DNA of 64,000 nucleotides, taken from positions 23,299 through 87,298 of the forward strand of contig NZ_LZIF01000102.1 in assembly GCF_001667145.1 (NCBI RefSeq), given 5' to 3'. A model generated the notes under the pieces. That model searched no databases. It saw nothing but the letters and a program-made list of their open reading frames with translations, and was not told the DNA's origin. The stretch is from Mycobacterium sp. 852002-51971_SCH5477799-a. GTDB lineage: Bacteria; Actinomycetota; Actinomycetes; Mycobacteriales; Mycobacteriaceae. Shown in pieces: positions 18,092-27,236 of this stretch; position 1 is the stretch's first letter, and every line of letters begins with the position of its first letter. A program made the position numbers and the translations under genes.

Positions 18092-18930
18092 TGTGGCGGC
18101 TGCGGGTGGTGCACACCACGGGATACGCCTACCAGTCGCCGGTGACCGCCTCCTACAACGAGGCCCGGCTGACCCCGCGGTCGAACAACCGACAGAACGT
18201 CATCCTCAACCGCGTCGAAACCATCCCGGCGACCCGGTCCTACCGCTACATCGACTACTGGGGCACCGCGGTCACCGCGTTCGATCTGCATGCGCCGCAC
18301 ACCGATCTCACGGTGATGTCATCATCGGTCGTCGAAACCGAGCGGGCCGAGCCACTCTCGACGGAGGTGGACTGGAGCGACCTGCAATCGGAGGCGGTGA
18401 TCGATCGCTACGATGACCTGCTTCGCCCCACCGAGCATGCCCCGGCCAGCAAGCGGGTGGCCTCGGTGGCAAGGAAGATCAGCAAGACCCGCAAGCCGGC
18501 CGAAGCCGTTGTGGCGGCAGCCGATTGGGTACGCAACGAATTGGAATACCTTCCGGGGACCACCAGCGTGCACTCGTCAGGGCTGGACGCGTTGAAAGCG
18601 GGCACGGGCGTCTGCCAGGATTTCGTGCATTTATCGCTGATGTTGTTGCGCAGCATGGGAATTCCGGCACACTATGTCTCGGGCTACCTGCATCCCAAAC
18701 GCGACGCCGTAGTGGGGGACACCGTTGACGGGCGAAGCCACGCCTGGATCGAGGCGTGGACGGGTGCCTGGTGGAGCTATGACCCCACCAACGACACCGA
18801 GATCACCGAGCAGTACGTCGGCGTCGGCGCGGGCCGCGACTACGCCGACGTTTCCCCGCTGAAGGGCATTTACTCCGGGGAGGGCGCCACCGACCTCGAC
18901 GTGATCGTGGAGGTGACCCGGCTCGCATAG
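18091..18930 (+). CDS. transglutaminase-like cysteine protease family protein
   Basis: A 279-residue protein matching Rv2409c. An N-terminal bacterial transglutaminase domain (RVVHTTGYAYQSPV, YNEARLTPR) precedes the catalytic domain. The Cys-His-Asp triad is visible: GVCQDFVHLSL (Cys), GRSHAWIEAW (His) and WSYDPTND (Asp). Such proteins may hydrolyse or form isopeptide bonds. The start at 18091 overlaps the alpha-E stop (TGATG) and is preferred over the longer in-frame extension. Confidence 0.92.
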   Translation: MWRLRVVHTTGYAYQSPVTASYNEARLTPRSNNRQNVILNRVETIPATRSYRYIDYWGTAVTAFDLHAPHTDLTVMSSSVVETERAEPLSTEVDWSDLQSEAVIDRYDDLLRPTEHAPASKRVASVARKISKTRKPAEAVVAAADWVRNELEYLPGTTSVHSSGLDALKAGTGVCQDFVHLSLMLLRSMGIPAHYVSGYLHPKRDAVVGDTVDGRSHAWIEAWTGAWWSYDPTNDTEITEQYVGVGAGRDYADVSPLKGIYSGEGATDLDVIVEVTRLA

Positions 18931-18969
18931 CCGAGGCAATAGACCAGACGCCGGGATACCGTTGCGGGA

Positions 18970-19674
18970 ATGAACGATTCAGCCGGAGGCGCGGCTCGGC
19001 GCGACGGGAATCGACCCCGGCGTGCCGGGTGGCCCCTGGCGCCGCTGTCCCTGGCCTGCATAGGGCTGCTCGTCGGCGGCATCGCCATCGGGGTCGCCAT
19101 GGGCGGCGTCATGCCGTTGCCATACGGCCCGGCAAGCGCCGTCACGAGCTACGTCCGCGCCCAGCCGGTGGCCGTGCGGATCATCGCCGTCGCGACCTTT
19201 GCGTCCTCGGTGCCGCTGGCCCTCTACGCGGCAATCGCGGCTGCCCAATTGCGGCGACTCGAGACGAGGTCCGGGTCCGCCTCGGTCGCGCTGGCCGGCG
19301 GCGCCCTGGCCGCCGGTGCGCTCGGCCTGGCCGGGCTGCTGGGCTGGACGTTGTCGATACCGGACGTCGGCGCGAACGCGGCGTTGGTCAGGGCGCTCTA
19401 CTTGCTGGTGTTCCTCACCGGCGGCCCGGGGCACATTGTGGCGTTGGGGCTGCTGGTCGGCGCGATTGCGGCGTCCGGCACGACAGTGCTGCCCAGACCG
19501 GTCGCCTGGATCGGTCTGGCGACGGCCGTCCTCGCCGAAGCGGCGGCGGTGGTGCTGATCTGGCCGGCGCTGGGCGTCATCCTCCCGGTCGCGCGGGTCC
19601 TGGCGCTGACCTGGCTGATGGTGGCGAGCATTGCTTTATCGCCTGCGGCGCAACGAGGTTCGGCGGCCCGATAA
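18970..19674 (+). CDS. integral membrane protein of unknown function
   Basis: A 234-residue protein with about six hydrophobic helices, the first near 27-50 and the last near 200-225, and a basic N-terminus (RRDGNRPRRAG) expected in the cytoplasm. No motif that I recognise is present. It starts at an ATG 39 bases after the transglutaminase gene and converges on the RNase Z-like gene with a 9-base gap. It occupies the place where M. tuberculosis has a PE gene (Rv2408), to which it is unrelated. Confidence 0.75.
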   Translation: MNDSAGGAARRDGNRPRRAGWPLAPLSLACIGLLVGGIAIGVAMGGVMPLPYGPASAVTSYVRAQPVAVRIIAVATFASSVPLALYAAIAAAQLRRLETRSGSASVALAGGALAAGALGLAGLLGWTLSIPDVGANAALVRALYLLVFLTGGPGHIVALGLLVGAIAASGTTVLPRPVAWIGLATAVLAEAAAVVLIWPALGVILPVARVLALTWLMVASIALSPAAQRGSAAR

Positions 19675-19683
19675 ACAGCGCCG

Positions 19684-20526
19684 TCAGATGCGTGTGTCGA
19701 TCTGGACCCGATGCAGATCGTCACCGAGTTCGATGCGCCCGTTGAACTGCGTGGCCGCCAGCGCCCGCCACTGTTCTTCCTGGCCGGGCACCAGTGCCGG
19801 CACGTAATGCGTCATGACAAGGGTGGCCACCCCCGCGCGGGCCGCGGTGGCCGCCGCCTCCTCCACCGACGAGTGGTAGTCGCAGATGTCCTGCAGCCGC
19901 TGCTGGGGGATCGTGGCCACAATGTCCTTGCGGATTACCGTGTGCACCAGCGCGTCGGCGCCGGCCGCCAGCCCGTCCAGGCCGGCGCACGGGACGGTGT
20001 CACCGGCGAGCACCACCGAGGCGTCGTGGTAATCGACCCGGAACCCGATGGTCGGGGCCACCGGCCGGTGGTCGGTGGGGGCCGCCTGGATGGATACGCC
20101 GTCGCGGTCCCAGACTGGGCCGTCGGTGTATTCGTGGACGTCCACCGCCGGCGGCTCATTGAGGTCGGCGTGATGGGCTATTCGATAGCCGATGTCGTGG
20201 CGGAACGCGTTCAGCGTCGCCGCGACCGCCGCGGCGGTCCCGGGCGGTCCGATGATCGGTAGCGGCGCGGCATCGGGGGTGAAGGTGCTGATCCACCGGG
20301 TGATCAGGACATCGCCGAGGTCTGCGATGTGGTCGCTGTGCAGGTGGGTGAGCAGCAACGCCGACAATCCGGCCGCGCCCACCCCTACCGCGGCCGCGCG
20401 CTGGAGCACGCCACGCCCGCAATCGACCAGGAACACTTGCCCGCCGGCACGCACCAGGGTTGACGGCCCGGCGCGGTTCGGATCGGGGATCGGACTTCCG
20501 GTGCCCAGCAGCGTGACCTCGATCAT
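19684..20526 (-). CDS. RNase Z-like metallo-beta-lactamase-fold hydrolase
   Basis: A 280-residue protein corresponding to Rv2407. The metal-binding HxHxDH motif is in [15 protein letters not shown]; further ligands are in VVLAGDT and the late TDHRP and CDYHSS segments. This fits the RNase Z/arylsulfatase branch, which in bacteria matures tRNA 3' ends or hydrolyses phosphodiesters. The ATG at 20526 gives [12 protein letters not shown], the normal start; an in-frame TTG five codons earlier is less likely. Confidence 0.87.
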   Translation of the reverse strand: MIEVTLLGTGSPIPDPNRAGPSTLVRAGGQVFLVDCGRGVLQRAAAVGVGAAGLSALLLTHLHSDHIADLGDVLITRWISTFTPDAAPLPIIGPPGTAAAVAATLNAFRHDIGYRIAHHADLNEPPAVDVHEYTDGPVWDRDGVSIQAAPTDHRPVAPTIGFRVDYHDASVVLAGDTVPCAGLDGLAAGADALVHTVIRKDIVATIPQQRLQDICDYHSSVEEAAATAARAGVATLVMTHYVPALVPGQEEQWRALAATQFNGRIELGDDLHRVQIDTRI

Positions 20527-20695
20527 GGCCCCATCTTGCAAGCCCGCGGGGCCTGCAGTGGTCCGATCGGCCGATCACCGGGGGCTTTGACCGATTTGGA
20601 CACGATCTGTTTGCAGGTTCTCTTGGTGGCTTTTCCGGCGCGCAAGGAAGCCGTAGCCTGATGTGAAGCGGATCACAACCCGGCTGGAGGCCTCG

Positions 20696-21124
20696 ATGCG
20701 GATAGCGGACGTCTTGCGGAACAAGGGCGCGGCGGTGGTGACCATCAACCCGGACGCGACTGTTCGCGAGCTGCTTGCGGGTCTGAGCGACCAAAACATC
20801 GGCGCCATGGTCGTGGTCGGCGACGAGGGTGTGGTCGGCATCGTGTCGGAGCGCGATGTGGTGCGCCAGCTGCATACGCACGGCGCCAGTGTGCTGTCTC
20901 GCCCGGTGTCCAAGATCATGACGTCGATGCTGGCCACGTGCACCAAGACCGACGAGGTCGACGCCATCAGCGTCTTGATGACGAAAAACCGGGTGCGACA
21001 TGTGCCGGTGCTGGACGGCAAGAAACTGATCGGCATCGTCAGCATCGGTGACGTGGTGAAAACCCGGCTGGAAGAACTCGAGGCCGGGCAGCGGCAGCTG
21101 CAGTCCTACATCACCCAGGGCTGA
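20696..21124 (+). CDS. tandem CBS-domain protein
   Basis: A 142-residue protein consisting of two CBS domains and little else, as Rv2406c. The first spans roughly 8-62 (VVTINPDATVRELLAGL, MVVVGDEGVVGIVSERD), the second 75-130 (CTKTDEVDAISVLMTKNRVR, HVPVLDGKKLIGIVSIGD). CBS pairs bind adenine nucleotides and sense energy state; the partner is unknown. TGGAGG lies several bases upstream of the ATG, which fixes the start over an earlier in-frame ATG. Confidence 0.9.
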   Translation: MRIADVLRNKGAAVVTINPDATVRELLAGLSDQNIGAMVVVGDEGVVGIVSERDVVRQLHTHGASVLSRPVSKIMTSMLATCTKTDEVDAISVLMTKNRVRHVPVLDGKKLIGIVSIGDVVKTRLEELEAGQRQLQSYITQG

Positions 21125-21219
21125 GCGCGGGCATTCGCCCGGCTTCGCTCGCCGAACGGGCACTCACGGCGTAAAAGTCGGCGGCGTTTTCTCGCTCTGA
21201 ATGCACGTTCGGCGGCGCA

Positions 21220-21822
21220 CTAGCGCCAGGAGTACTCGGCGCGCAGCCGCGCGGCCACCACGTCGAAGATCTCGCGATCCAGGATGGCGCCTTCGCGGCG
21301 AATGCCCTCTTCGGGCACGTCGAGCACCCGATCCAGCCGGACCCAGCTCGGCCTGCCCTCGTAATCCCAAGGGCCCGAACCGATCCCGATCCAGTCGCGA
21401 TCCGCGGCGTGGCGCTCCTGACTGGACACCATCAACCCCAGCAGGACGCTGCGCTCCCGTCCCACGACCAGGACGGGACGGTCCTTGCCCCGGGTGGGGT
21501 CGTCCTCGTAGACCACCCACGTCCAGACGATCTCGCCGGGGTCGGCCCGGCCGTCCAGGGTCGGCGCGTACACCAGCTTGCGGGCCCGCTGCGCCGTCGG
21601 CAGGCTGCCGCTGGTCACCGGCCGGCCGGAGACGGGCGCGTCGGCGGGTGGCGGTGCCACTGCGGCGATGACGTTCGCGGTGATCCTCACCGCCTGCTGC
21701 AGCTCACGCAGTACGGTCTGGGAATTCTGCACCTGGCGGACCAGGCGAGGGGCGTTGTTGAACACCAAATTCTCGGCAAACCGCTGAAACGTCTTCCACT
21801 GGGATTTCCGGGGGGACGCCAT
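21220..21822 (-). CDS. PemK/MazF-like domain protein
   Basis: A 200-residue protein corresponding to Rv2405. The N-terminal half is helical (QRFAENLVFNNAPRLVRQVQ); the C-terminal half carries a PemK/MazF-like barrel opening with GEIVWTWVVYEDDPTRGKDR and PVLVVGRE. MazF toxins cleave RNA, but no antitoxin gene is adjacent and the N-terminal extension is not toxin-like. A stand-alone housekeeping or nucleic-acid-binding role is as likely. It is transcribed away from lepA. Confidence 0.72.
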   Translation of the reverse strand: MASPRKSQWKTFQRFAENLVFNNAPRLVRQVQNSQTVLRELQQAVRITANVIAAVAPPPADAPVSGRPVTSGSLPTAQRARKLVYAPTLDGRADPGEIVWTWVVYEDDPTRGKDRPVLVVGRERSVLLGLMVSSQERHAADRDWIGIGSGPWDYEGRPSWVRLDRVLDVPEEGIRREGAILDREIFDVVAARLRAEYSWR

Positions 21823-21890
21823 ATTCGCAGCATAGACGCGAGGGGCGGGGCGCGATTGTGTCCAAGTAGGTCACGTCGGCACTGTCTGGA

Positions 21891-21896
21891 TACGCT
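21891..21896 (+). promoter_or_regulatory. possible -10 element of lepA
   Basis: TACGCT fits the mycobacterial SigA -10 pattern TAnnnT and lies about 75 bases before the first lepA codon proposed here. No -35 is evident, which is common for this sigma factor. Confidence 0.35.
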
Positions 21897-21968
21897 GGAC
21901 ATACCCGCGAACCGCCCCAGGAACGGCGGCGGAGCATCCGTCAAACTTGCACGCACCAGGAGATTCCC

Positions 21969-23810
21969 ATCAGCAGTTTCGCCGACAAGACCTTCACTGC
22001 GCCGGCGCAGATTCGGAACTTCTGCATCATCGCCCACATCGACCACGGCAAGTCCACGCTGGCCGACCGGATGCTCCAGTTCACCGGCGTCGTCGACGAG
22101 CGCTCGATGCGCGCCCAGTACCTGGACCGGATGGACATCGAGCGCGAGCGCGGGATCACCATTAAGGCCCAGAACGTGCGCCTGCCGTGGAAAGTCGGCG
22201 ACACCGAATACGTGCTGCACCTGATCGACACCCCGGGCCACGTCGACTTCACCTATGAGGTGTCGCGCGCACTGGAGGCCTGCGAGGGCGCGGTGCTGCT
22301 GGTCGACGCCGCGCAGGGCATCGAGGCGCAGACCCTGGCCAACCTCTACCTGGCGCTGGACCGCGACCTGCACATCATCCCGGTGCTTAACAAGATCGAC
22401 CTGCCCGCCGCCGACCCGGATCGCTACGCCGCCGAGATAGCCCACATCATCGGTTGCGAGCCGGGCGACGTGCTGCGGGTCTCCGGCAAGACCGGAGACG
22501 GCGTCGCGGACCTGCTCGATCACGTGGTGCGCGAGGTGCCGCCCCCACAGGGCGAGGCCGACGCGCCGCTGCGGGCGATGATCTTCGACTCGGTCTACGA
22601 CATCTACCGCGGCGTGGTGACCTACGTGCGGGTGGTCGACGGCAAGATCACCCCACGCGAGCGCATCGCGATGATGTCCACCGGCGCCACCCACGAACTG
22701 CTCGAGGTCGGCATCGTCTCGCCGGAGCCGAAGGCCAGCGACGGCCTGGGCGTGGGGGAGGTGGGCTACCTGATCACCGGCGTCAAGGACGTCCGCCAAT
22801 CCAAGGTGGGTGACACCGTGACGACGGCACGCCGCGGTGCCGCCGAAGCGCTGACCGGATACCGCGAACCCAAGCCGATGGTCTATTCGGGTCTGTATCC
22901 CGTGGACGGTTCGGACTACCCGGTTCTGCGCGACGCCCTGGACCGCCTGCAACTCAACGACGCCGCCCTGACCTACGAGCCGGAGACGTCGGTGGCGCTG
23001 GGCTTCGGATTCCGTTGCGGCTTCTTGGGTTTGCTGCACATGGAGATCACCCGCGAGCGCCTGGAGCGCGAGTTCAATCTGGACCTGATCTCAACCTCGC
23101 CCAACGTGGTCTATCGCGTGATCAAGGAAGACAACACAGAGATCCGGGTGACCAACCCGTCGGACTGGCCGGAGGGCAAGATCCGCGAGGTCTACGAGCC
23201 GGTGGTCAAGACCACGATCATCGCGCCGAGCGAATTCATCGGCACCATCATGGAGCTGTGCCAGTCGCGTCGCGGCGAGCTGGGCGGCATGGATTACCTG
23301 TCACCCGAACGGGTCGAGTTGCGTTACACCATGCCGCTGGGCGAGATCATCTTCGACTTCTTCGATTCGCTGAAGTCACGTACCCGTGGCTACGCCAGCC
23401 TCGACTACGAGGAGGCCGGCGAGCAGGAGGCTCAACTGGTCAAGGTCGACATCCTGTTGCAAGGCGAGGCGGTCGACGCGTTCAGCGCGATCGTCCATAG
23501 GGACGGGGCATCGGCCTACGGCAACAAGATGACCACCAAGCTCAAAGAGCTCATCCCGCGCCAGCAGTTCGAGGTGCCCATCCAGGCCGCCATCGGATCG
23601 AAAATCATTGCGCGCGAGAACATTCGCGCGATCCGCAAGGACGTGTTGTCCAAGTGCTACGGCGGCGACATCACTCGTAAACGCAAGCTTCTCGAAAAGC
23701 AGAAGGAAGGCAAGAAGCGGATGAAGACCATCGGGCGCGTCGATGTGCCGCAGGAGGCGTTCGTCGCGGCGCTGTCCGCCGACGCCGCGGGGGACAAGGG
23801 CAAGAAATAG
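21969..23810 (+). CDS. lepA: translation elongation factor 4 (LepA), apparent AUC start
   Basis: A back-translocating ribosomal GTPase of about 613 residues (Rv2404c). The P-loop AHIDHGKST is at 23-31, then [12 protein letters not shown], the EF-G-like domains and the basic C-terminus [16 protein letters not shown]. The first in-frame ATG (22071) lies after the P-loop and cannot be the start. Upstream, the frame is open from 21870 but holds no ATG, GTG or TTG. The ATC at 21969, six bases after a perfect AGGAG, gives the residues [17 protein letters not shown], which match known mycobacterial LepA N-termini. A non-canonical AUC initiation is therefore proposed; CTG at 21882 is a weaker alternative. 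lppR follows 2 bases after the stop. Confidence 0.9.
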   Translation: MSSFADKTFTAPAQIRNFCIIAHIDHGKSTLADRMLQFTGVVDERSMRAQYLDRMDIERERGITIKAQNVRLPWKVGDTEYVLHLIDTPGHVDFTYEVSRALEACEGAVLLVDAAQGIEAQTLANLYLALDRDLHIIPVLNKIDLPAADPDRYAAEIAHIIGCEPGDVLRVSGKTGDGVADLLDHVVREVPPPQGEADAPLRAMIFDSVYDIYRGVVTYVRVVDGKITPRERIAMMSTGATHELLEVGIVSPEPKASDGLGVGEVGYLITGVKDVRQSKVGDTVTTARRGAAEALTGYREPKPMVYSGLYPVDGSDYPVLRDALDRLQLNDAALTYEPETSVALGFGFRCGFLGLLHMEITRERLEREFNLDLISTSPNVVYRVIKEDNTEIRVTNPSDWPEGKIREVYEPVVKTTIIAPSEFIGTIMELCQSRRGELGGMDYLSPERVELRYTMPLGEIIFDFFDSLKSRTRGYASLDYEEAGEQEAQLVKVDILLQGEAVDAFSAIVHRDGASAYGNKMTTKLKELIPRQQFEVPIQAAIGSKIIARENIRAIRKDVLSKCYGGDITRKRKLLEKQKEGKKRMKTIGRVDVPQEAFVAALSADAAGDKGKK

Positions 23811-23812
23811 CC

Positions 23813-24571
23813 ATGCGAATGCGGGGGATCGCGACGGCGCTGCTGGCGGTCGCCGCGGCGGCGACGGGCTGCGGTGGGGTAGTGGCGGGCACGGCGAAGC
23901 CGGCGCCGAACCTGAAGCCGGGACCGCTCAGCGGCCCGACGGTCAAGCAGGTGCTTCTCGATGGTGCGACGCTGTCGCGGATGCTCAACCAGACCTTTGT
24001 GGCGCGTGATCCGGCCGCATTCGGCGGGCCCGAAAAGCTTTATCAGGTCAAGCGATCGACGTCGCAGGCCGGCTGCCTGGGCGTGACGGCGATGTTGCAG
24101 CAGGGCGTGTACCGGTCGGCTGACGTGAAAGACGTTGCGTCGGAATCGTGGTGGAACAACGGCGAACCGGCGCAGGTGATCGTGGTCGAGGAAGGCGTGG
24201 TCGCGCTTCCGTCGGCCACGCAGGCCAAGGCGCTGTTCGCGCAGTTCTCCCAGCAGTGGCAGCAGTGCAACGGGATGACGACGTCCGAACAGTCCGGTCC
24301 GATCAGCACCACGAACGTGATCAGTGATGTCCGCGCCACCGATTCCACACTCGCGGCCACCAAGACCGCGACATCGATACTGCCCAACATGCCGCCGCTG
24401 CGGCCCACCCCGCAGGCGCGCGCCATCGGCATCCGGTCGAATTGCCTCGTCGAGGTTCAGGTGGTGTTCTTCGGGGGCCGACGGTCCTCCGACCCGGGAT
24501 CGGCGGACATTGACTCCAGCGCAATCGATGTCGCGCATGCCCTGATGGACAAGGTCAGCGCTCTGGGCTGA
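23813..24571 (+). CDS. lppR: lipoprotein LppR with PknH-like sensor domain
   Basis: A 252-residue lipoprotein matching Rv2403c. The signal peptide ends in the lipobox AATG-Cys20, followed by a Pro-rich linker and a domain like the extracellular sensor of the kinase PknH, shared by several mycobacterial Lpp proteins. Paired cysteines fit that domain (QAGCLGVTAMLQ, WQQCNGM, RSNCLVEVQVV). It starts two bases after lepA, so it is probably co-transcribed with it. The ligand is unknown. Confidence 0.85.
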   Translation: MRMRGIATALLAVAAAATGCGGVVAGTAKPAPNLKPGPLSGPTVKQVLLDGATLSRMLNQTFVARDPAAFGGPEKLYQVKRSTSQAGCLGVTAMLQQGVYRSADVKDVASESWWNNGEPAQVIVVEEGVVALPSATQAKALFAQFSQQWQQCNGMTTSEQSGPISTTNVISDVRATDSTLAATKTATSILPNMPPLRPTPQARAIGIRSNCLVEVQVVFFGGRRSSDPGSADIDSSAIDVAHALMDKVSALG

Positions 24572-24608
24572 CGCCGCGCCTCATGGTCGCGACCCGCGTC
24601 CCCGCTTC

Positions 24609-24648
24609 GACCCGCTTCGCCCGGCTACGCCGCGCTCGCGATCGCCAC
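24609..24648. repeat. 40-bp intergenic direct repeat, copy 1
   Basis: Begins GACCCGCTTCGCCCGGCTAC and runs to CGATCGCCAC. An identical 40-base copy starts 54 bases later. The element lies in the 132-base gap between the convergent lppR and trehalase genes, where transcription of both should end. Confidence 0.9.
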
Positions 24649-24662
24649 TACCTGATGGTGGC

Positions 24663-24702
24663 GACCCGCTTCGCCCGGCTACGCCGCGCTCGCGATCGCC
24701 AC
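24663..24702. repeat. 40-bp intergenic direct repeat, copy 2
   Basis: Identical to copy 1 over 40 bases; the flanking ATGGTSGCGACCCGC is also shared in part. The copy ends one base before the last base of the trehalase gene. Confidence 0.9.
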
Positions 24703-24703
24703 G

Positions 24704-26743
24704 TCACATCGGCGCGTTCGCCGGCTGGAACATCCCGGAGCCGTCGGCTTCCTCCTCGGCGCGAATGACGTGCACCACCGCGTTGATCAGCGCCAGGTGG
24801 GTGAACGCTTGCGGGAAGTTGCCCAGCTGCCGGCCGGTGCGCGGCTCGATCTCCTCGGCGTAGAGATGCAGCGGGCTGGCGTAGGACAGCAGCCGCTCAC
24901 ACAGGCGTTTGGCGCGCCGCACCTCACCGATTTCGACCAGCGCCGACACCAACCAGAACGAGCAGATCGTGAAGGTGCCCTCCTCGCCGGACAGCCCGTC
25001 GTCGGTCTCCTCGACCCGGTAGCGCAGCACCAGGCCTTCCTGGGTGAGTTCGTCGGCGATCGCCAGGACGGTGTTTCGCACCCGCGGGTCATCCGGGGGC
25101 AGGAACCGCGTCAGCACCACCAACAGCAGCGAGGCGTCCAGCGCGTCATGGCCGTAGCGCTGGGTGAACACCCCGCGCGAGTCCACGCCGTGCTGCAGGA
25201 TGTCGTTCTTGATCTCCTCGGCGATCGACCGCCACTGCTGGGCATAGCTCTTCTCGCCCTGCCGCTCGGCGAGCTTGGCTCCGCGGTCCAGCGCCACCCA
25301 GCACATCACCTTCGACGACGTGAAATGCTGCGGTTCGCCGCGCACCTCCCAGATGCCGCGGTCCGGTTCGCGCCAGTGCTTGATCGCCTCCTCCACCTGC
25401 TTCTTCAGCACCGGCCACAACGTCTCCGGCACTTGCTCGCGCGACTTGGCATGCAGGTAGAAGGAATCCAGGATGGAGCCCCAGATGTCGTGCTGGATCT
25501 GGTCGTAGGCGCCGTTGCCGATTCGCACCGGTCGGGCGTGGTCATAGCCGGACAGGTGATGCAGCTCTTCTTCGACCAGGCTGCGCTCGCCGCCCACGCC
25601 GTACATGACCTGCAGCGGGTGGCGCTCGTTGTGGTTGGCGCCGGACACGTCGGCGATAAAGGCGAAGAAATCGTCGGCCTCACGGTCCAGCCCCAGCGTG
25701 TACAGACCCCACAGCGCGAACGTCGAGTCGCGCACCCAGGCGTAGCGGTAATCCCAATTGCGTTCGCCCTGAGGCGTTTCCGGCAGCGACGTGGTGCTGG
25801 CCGCGAGCAGCGCACCGGTAGGCGAGTAGGTCAGGCCCTTCAAAGTCAGCGCGCTGCGCTGCAGGTACGCCCGCCACGGGTGGTCGGGGAAGTTGCCGAT
25901 GTTGATCCACTGCCGCCAACACTCGGTGGTCTGCCACATCTTGTCGGCGGCCTCTTGGTACGTCTGCGGCGCCGGGTGCTTGGTCCAGCTCAGCGCGACG
26001 AACACGTCGTCGCCTTCTTTCATCCGGGTGCGCGCGCGTGCCTCCCGGCCTTCGAGCCCGATACGCAGGTTGCTGGTGAGCCGCAGCGTCGGGTGGGCAT
26101 CGGGGTCCCTGGTGGCGCGGGCGACGGTCTCGCCGTACGCGTTGGCGGAGTACTCCCAGGCGGCGCCGACGCGGTGGTAGTCGAACGCCGGCTCGCAGCT
26201 CATCATCAATTCGACGGTGCCGCTGACGCAACGAACGGTGCGCAGCAGAATGTGCTCGGCATCCCAGTCCATCGGTGTGCGGCGATGCGTCCGCGACCGC
26301 CGCTCCAGGTCGTGCCAGGGCCCCATGACCAGCGCGTCACGCACGATCAGCCACCCGGTGTGGGTCTGCCAGGTGGTCTCCATGATGAGGCTGCCGGGGA
26401 GGTACCGGCGGGCCGAGGGCACCGAGACGCCGTACGGTCCCAGCCGGAAGTGGCCGGCGCTGCGGTCCAGGATCGCGCCGAACACGCTGGGCGAGTCCGG
26501 TCGCGGCACGCACAGCCATTCCACCGACCCGGCCGGCGAAATCAGGCAGGTGGTTTCCCAGTCCGACAGAAACGCATAGTCGGCGATCGGCGGAAATGGA
26601 TTCCGCAGGGCCGCGCTGGGAGCGAGCGGGCCGGCCGTGCGCAAGTCGATGGACGAAGAAATCGCCGCCGCGGCAGCCGCGGGAAACGCTTCCTCGGGCG
26701 CGGCGTCGGCCGGCTGGTCTTCGGGTTGGGCATGCAGAACCAT
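24704..26743 (-). CDS. trehalase (glycoside hydrolase family 15)
   Basis: A 679-residue GH15 enzyme corresponding to Rv2402 and to the characterised M. smegmatis trehalase. It has an N-terminal beta-sandwich (IADYAFLSDWETTCLISPAG) and an (alpha/alpha)6 barrel with ERNWDYRYAWVRDSTFALW and the late acidic block AEEIEPRTGRQLGNFPQAF, which carries a catalytic Glu. It cleaves trehalose to two glucoses. The ATG at 26743 (MVLHAQP) is chosen because homologues start MVL; an in-frame TTG lies 12 codons earlier. Confidence 0.92.
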   Translation of the reverse strand: MVLHAQPEDQPADAAPEEAFPAAAAAAISSSIDLRTAGPLAPSAALRNPFPPIADYAFLSDWETTCLISPAGSVEWLCVPRPDSPSVFGAILDRSAGHFRLGPYGVSVPSARRYLPGSLIMETTWQTHTGWLIVRDALVMGPWHDLERRSRTHRRTPMDWDAEHILLRTVRCVSGTVELMMSCEPAFDYHRVGAAWEYSANAYGETVARATRDPDAHPTLRLTSNLRIGLEGREARARTRMKEGDDVFVALSWTKHPAPQTYQEAADKMWQTTECWRQWINIGNFPDHPWRAYLQRSALTLKGLTYSPTGALLAASTTSLPETPQGERNWDYRYAWVRDSTFALWGLYTLGLDREADDFFAFIADVSGANHNERHPLQVMYGVGGERSLVEEELHHLSGYDHARPVRIGNGAYDQIQHDIWGSILDSFYLHAKSREQVPETLWPVLKKQVEEAIKHWREPDRGIWEVRGEPQHFTSSKVMCWVALDRGAKLAERQGEKSYAQQWRSIAEEIKNDILQHGVDSRGVFTQRYGHDALDASLLLVVLTRFLPPDDPRVRNTVLAIADELTQEGLVLRYRVEETDDGLSGEEGTFTICSFWLVSALVEIGEVRRAKRLCERLLSYASPLHLYAEEIEPRTGRQLGNFPQAFTHLALINAVVHVIRAEEEADGSGMFQPANAPM

Positions 26744-26874
26744 CTGGACATCATCGCTGCTCAGCGATCGCGCGTCCAACGTTTCGCGGAGGTGGCGTGG
26801 CGCGCGCCCCGGGCAGTCACGCGCCGATGTCCACGCATTGGTTTTCGGCGGCCAGGCCGAATAGGGTGGGCCGC

Positions 26875-27069
26875 GTGAACGCGTTCCTCAATTGGTGGGA
26901 CGGCAACGAGCTTTGGCTTTCGGGGCTGCCTTTCGTATTGCAGGCCATGGTGGTGATGCCGATCGTGCTCGCGGTGGCCTATGCCGCGGCGGGCGTGTTG
27001 GATGGCCTGCTCGGTAGGGGCATCGAGCTGATGCGCCGTGCCCGCCACGCCGACGGGACTCCTGAGTAA
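26875..27069 (+). CDS. small single-span membrane protein
   Basis: A 64-residue protein from a GTG at 26875. It begins with the amphipathic NAFLNWWDGNELWLSGLPF, then has one or two hydrophobic helices at about 20-45 and a basic tail ending HADGTPE. A longer in-frame reading reaches back into the trehalase gene and is not credible. A gene of this size lies at this place next to the sulfate operon in other mycobacteria. Function unknown. Confidence 0.68.
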   Translation: MNAFLNWWDGNELWLSGLPFVLQAMVVMPIVLAVAYAAAGVLDGLLGRGIELMRRARHADGTPE

Positions 27070-27074
27070 CGCCC

Positions 27075-27167
27075 ATGCCTCGATCGCACGTGACGCTGGT
27101 TCTCGCCATCCTGGTGGCGCTGGTTCTCGTCACGTGGTTGGCAACCCACCTGATGCACCACCACTAG
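27075..27167 (+). CDS. 30-residue hydrophobic peptide ORF
   Basis: An ATG five bases after the previous stop opens a 30-codon frame: a basic MPRSH start, one hydrophobic stretch (VTLVLAILVALVLVTWL) and a His-rich HLMHHH tail. The size and charge pattern fit a single-span membrane peptide translated by coupling to the preceding gene. There is no strong ribosome site and no family is recognised. Confidence 0.45.
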   Translation: MPRSHVTLVLAILVALVLVTWLATHLMHHH

Positions 27168-27223
27168 TGGGCATGGCGCGTTTGCCCGCCCCCCGTTGCG
27201 CTGGCGGCAACGTCAATTCCTGT

Positions 27224-27229
27224 TAGGCT
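27224..27229 (+). promoter_or_regulatory. -10 element for the leaderless subI leader transcript
   Basis: TAGGCT fits TAnnnT and ends seven bases before the ATG at 27237, exactly where a transcript beginning at that A would need it. Confidence 0.6.
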
Positions 27230-27236
27230 TCCCGCC

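Noticed and set aside
21220..21822. Toxin-antitoxin pair around the PemK-like gene
   Set aside because: No small antitoxin ORF is adjacent and the protein has a long extra N-terminal region.
22071..23810. lepA starting at the first ATG
   Set aside because: This start removes the P-loop AHIDHGKST, which is present in the same frame upstream.
24770..26878. 702-codon plus-strand reading opposite trehalase
   Set aside because: Antisense shadow of the GH15 gene with low-complexity sequence.
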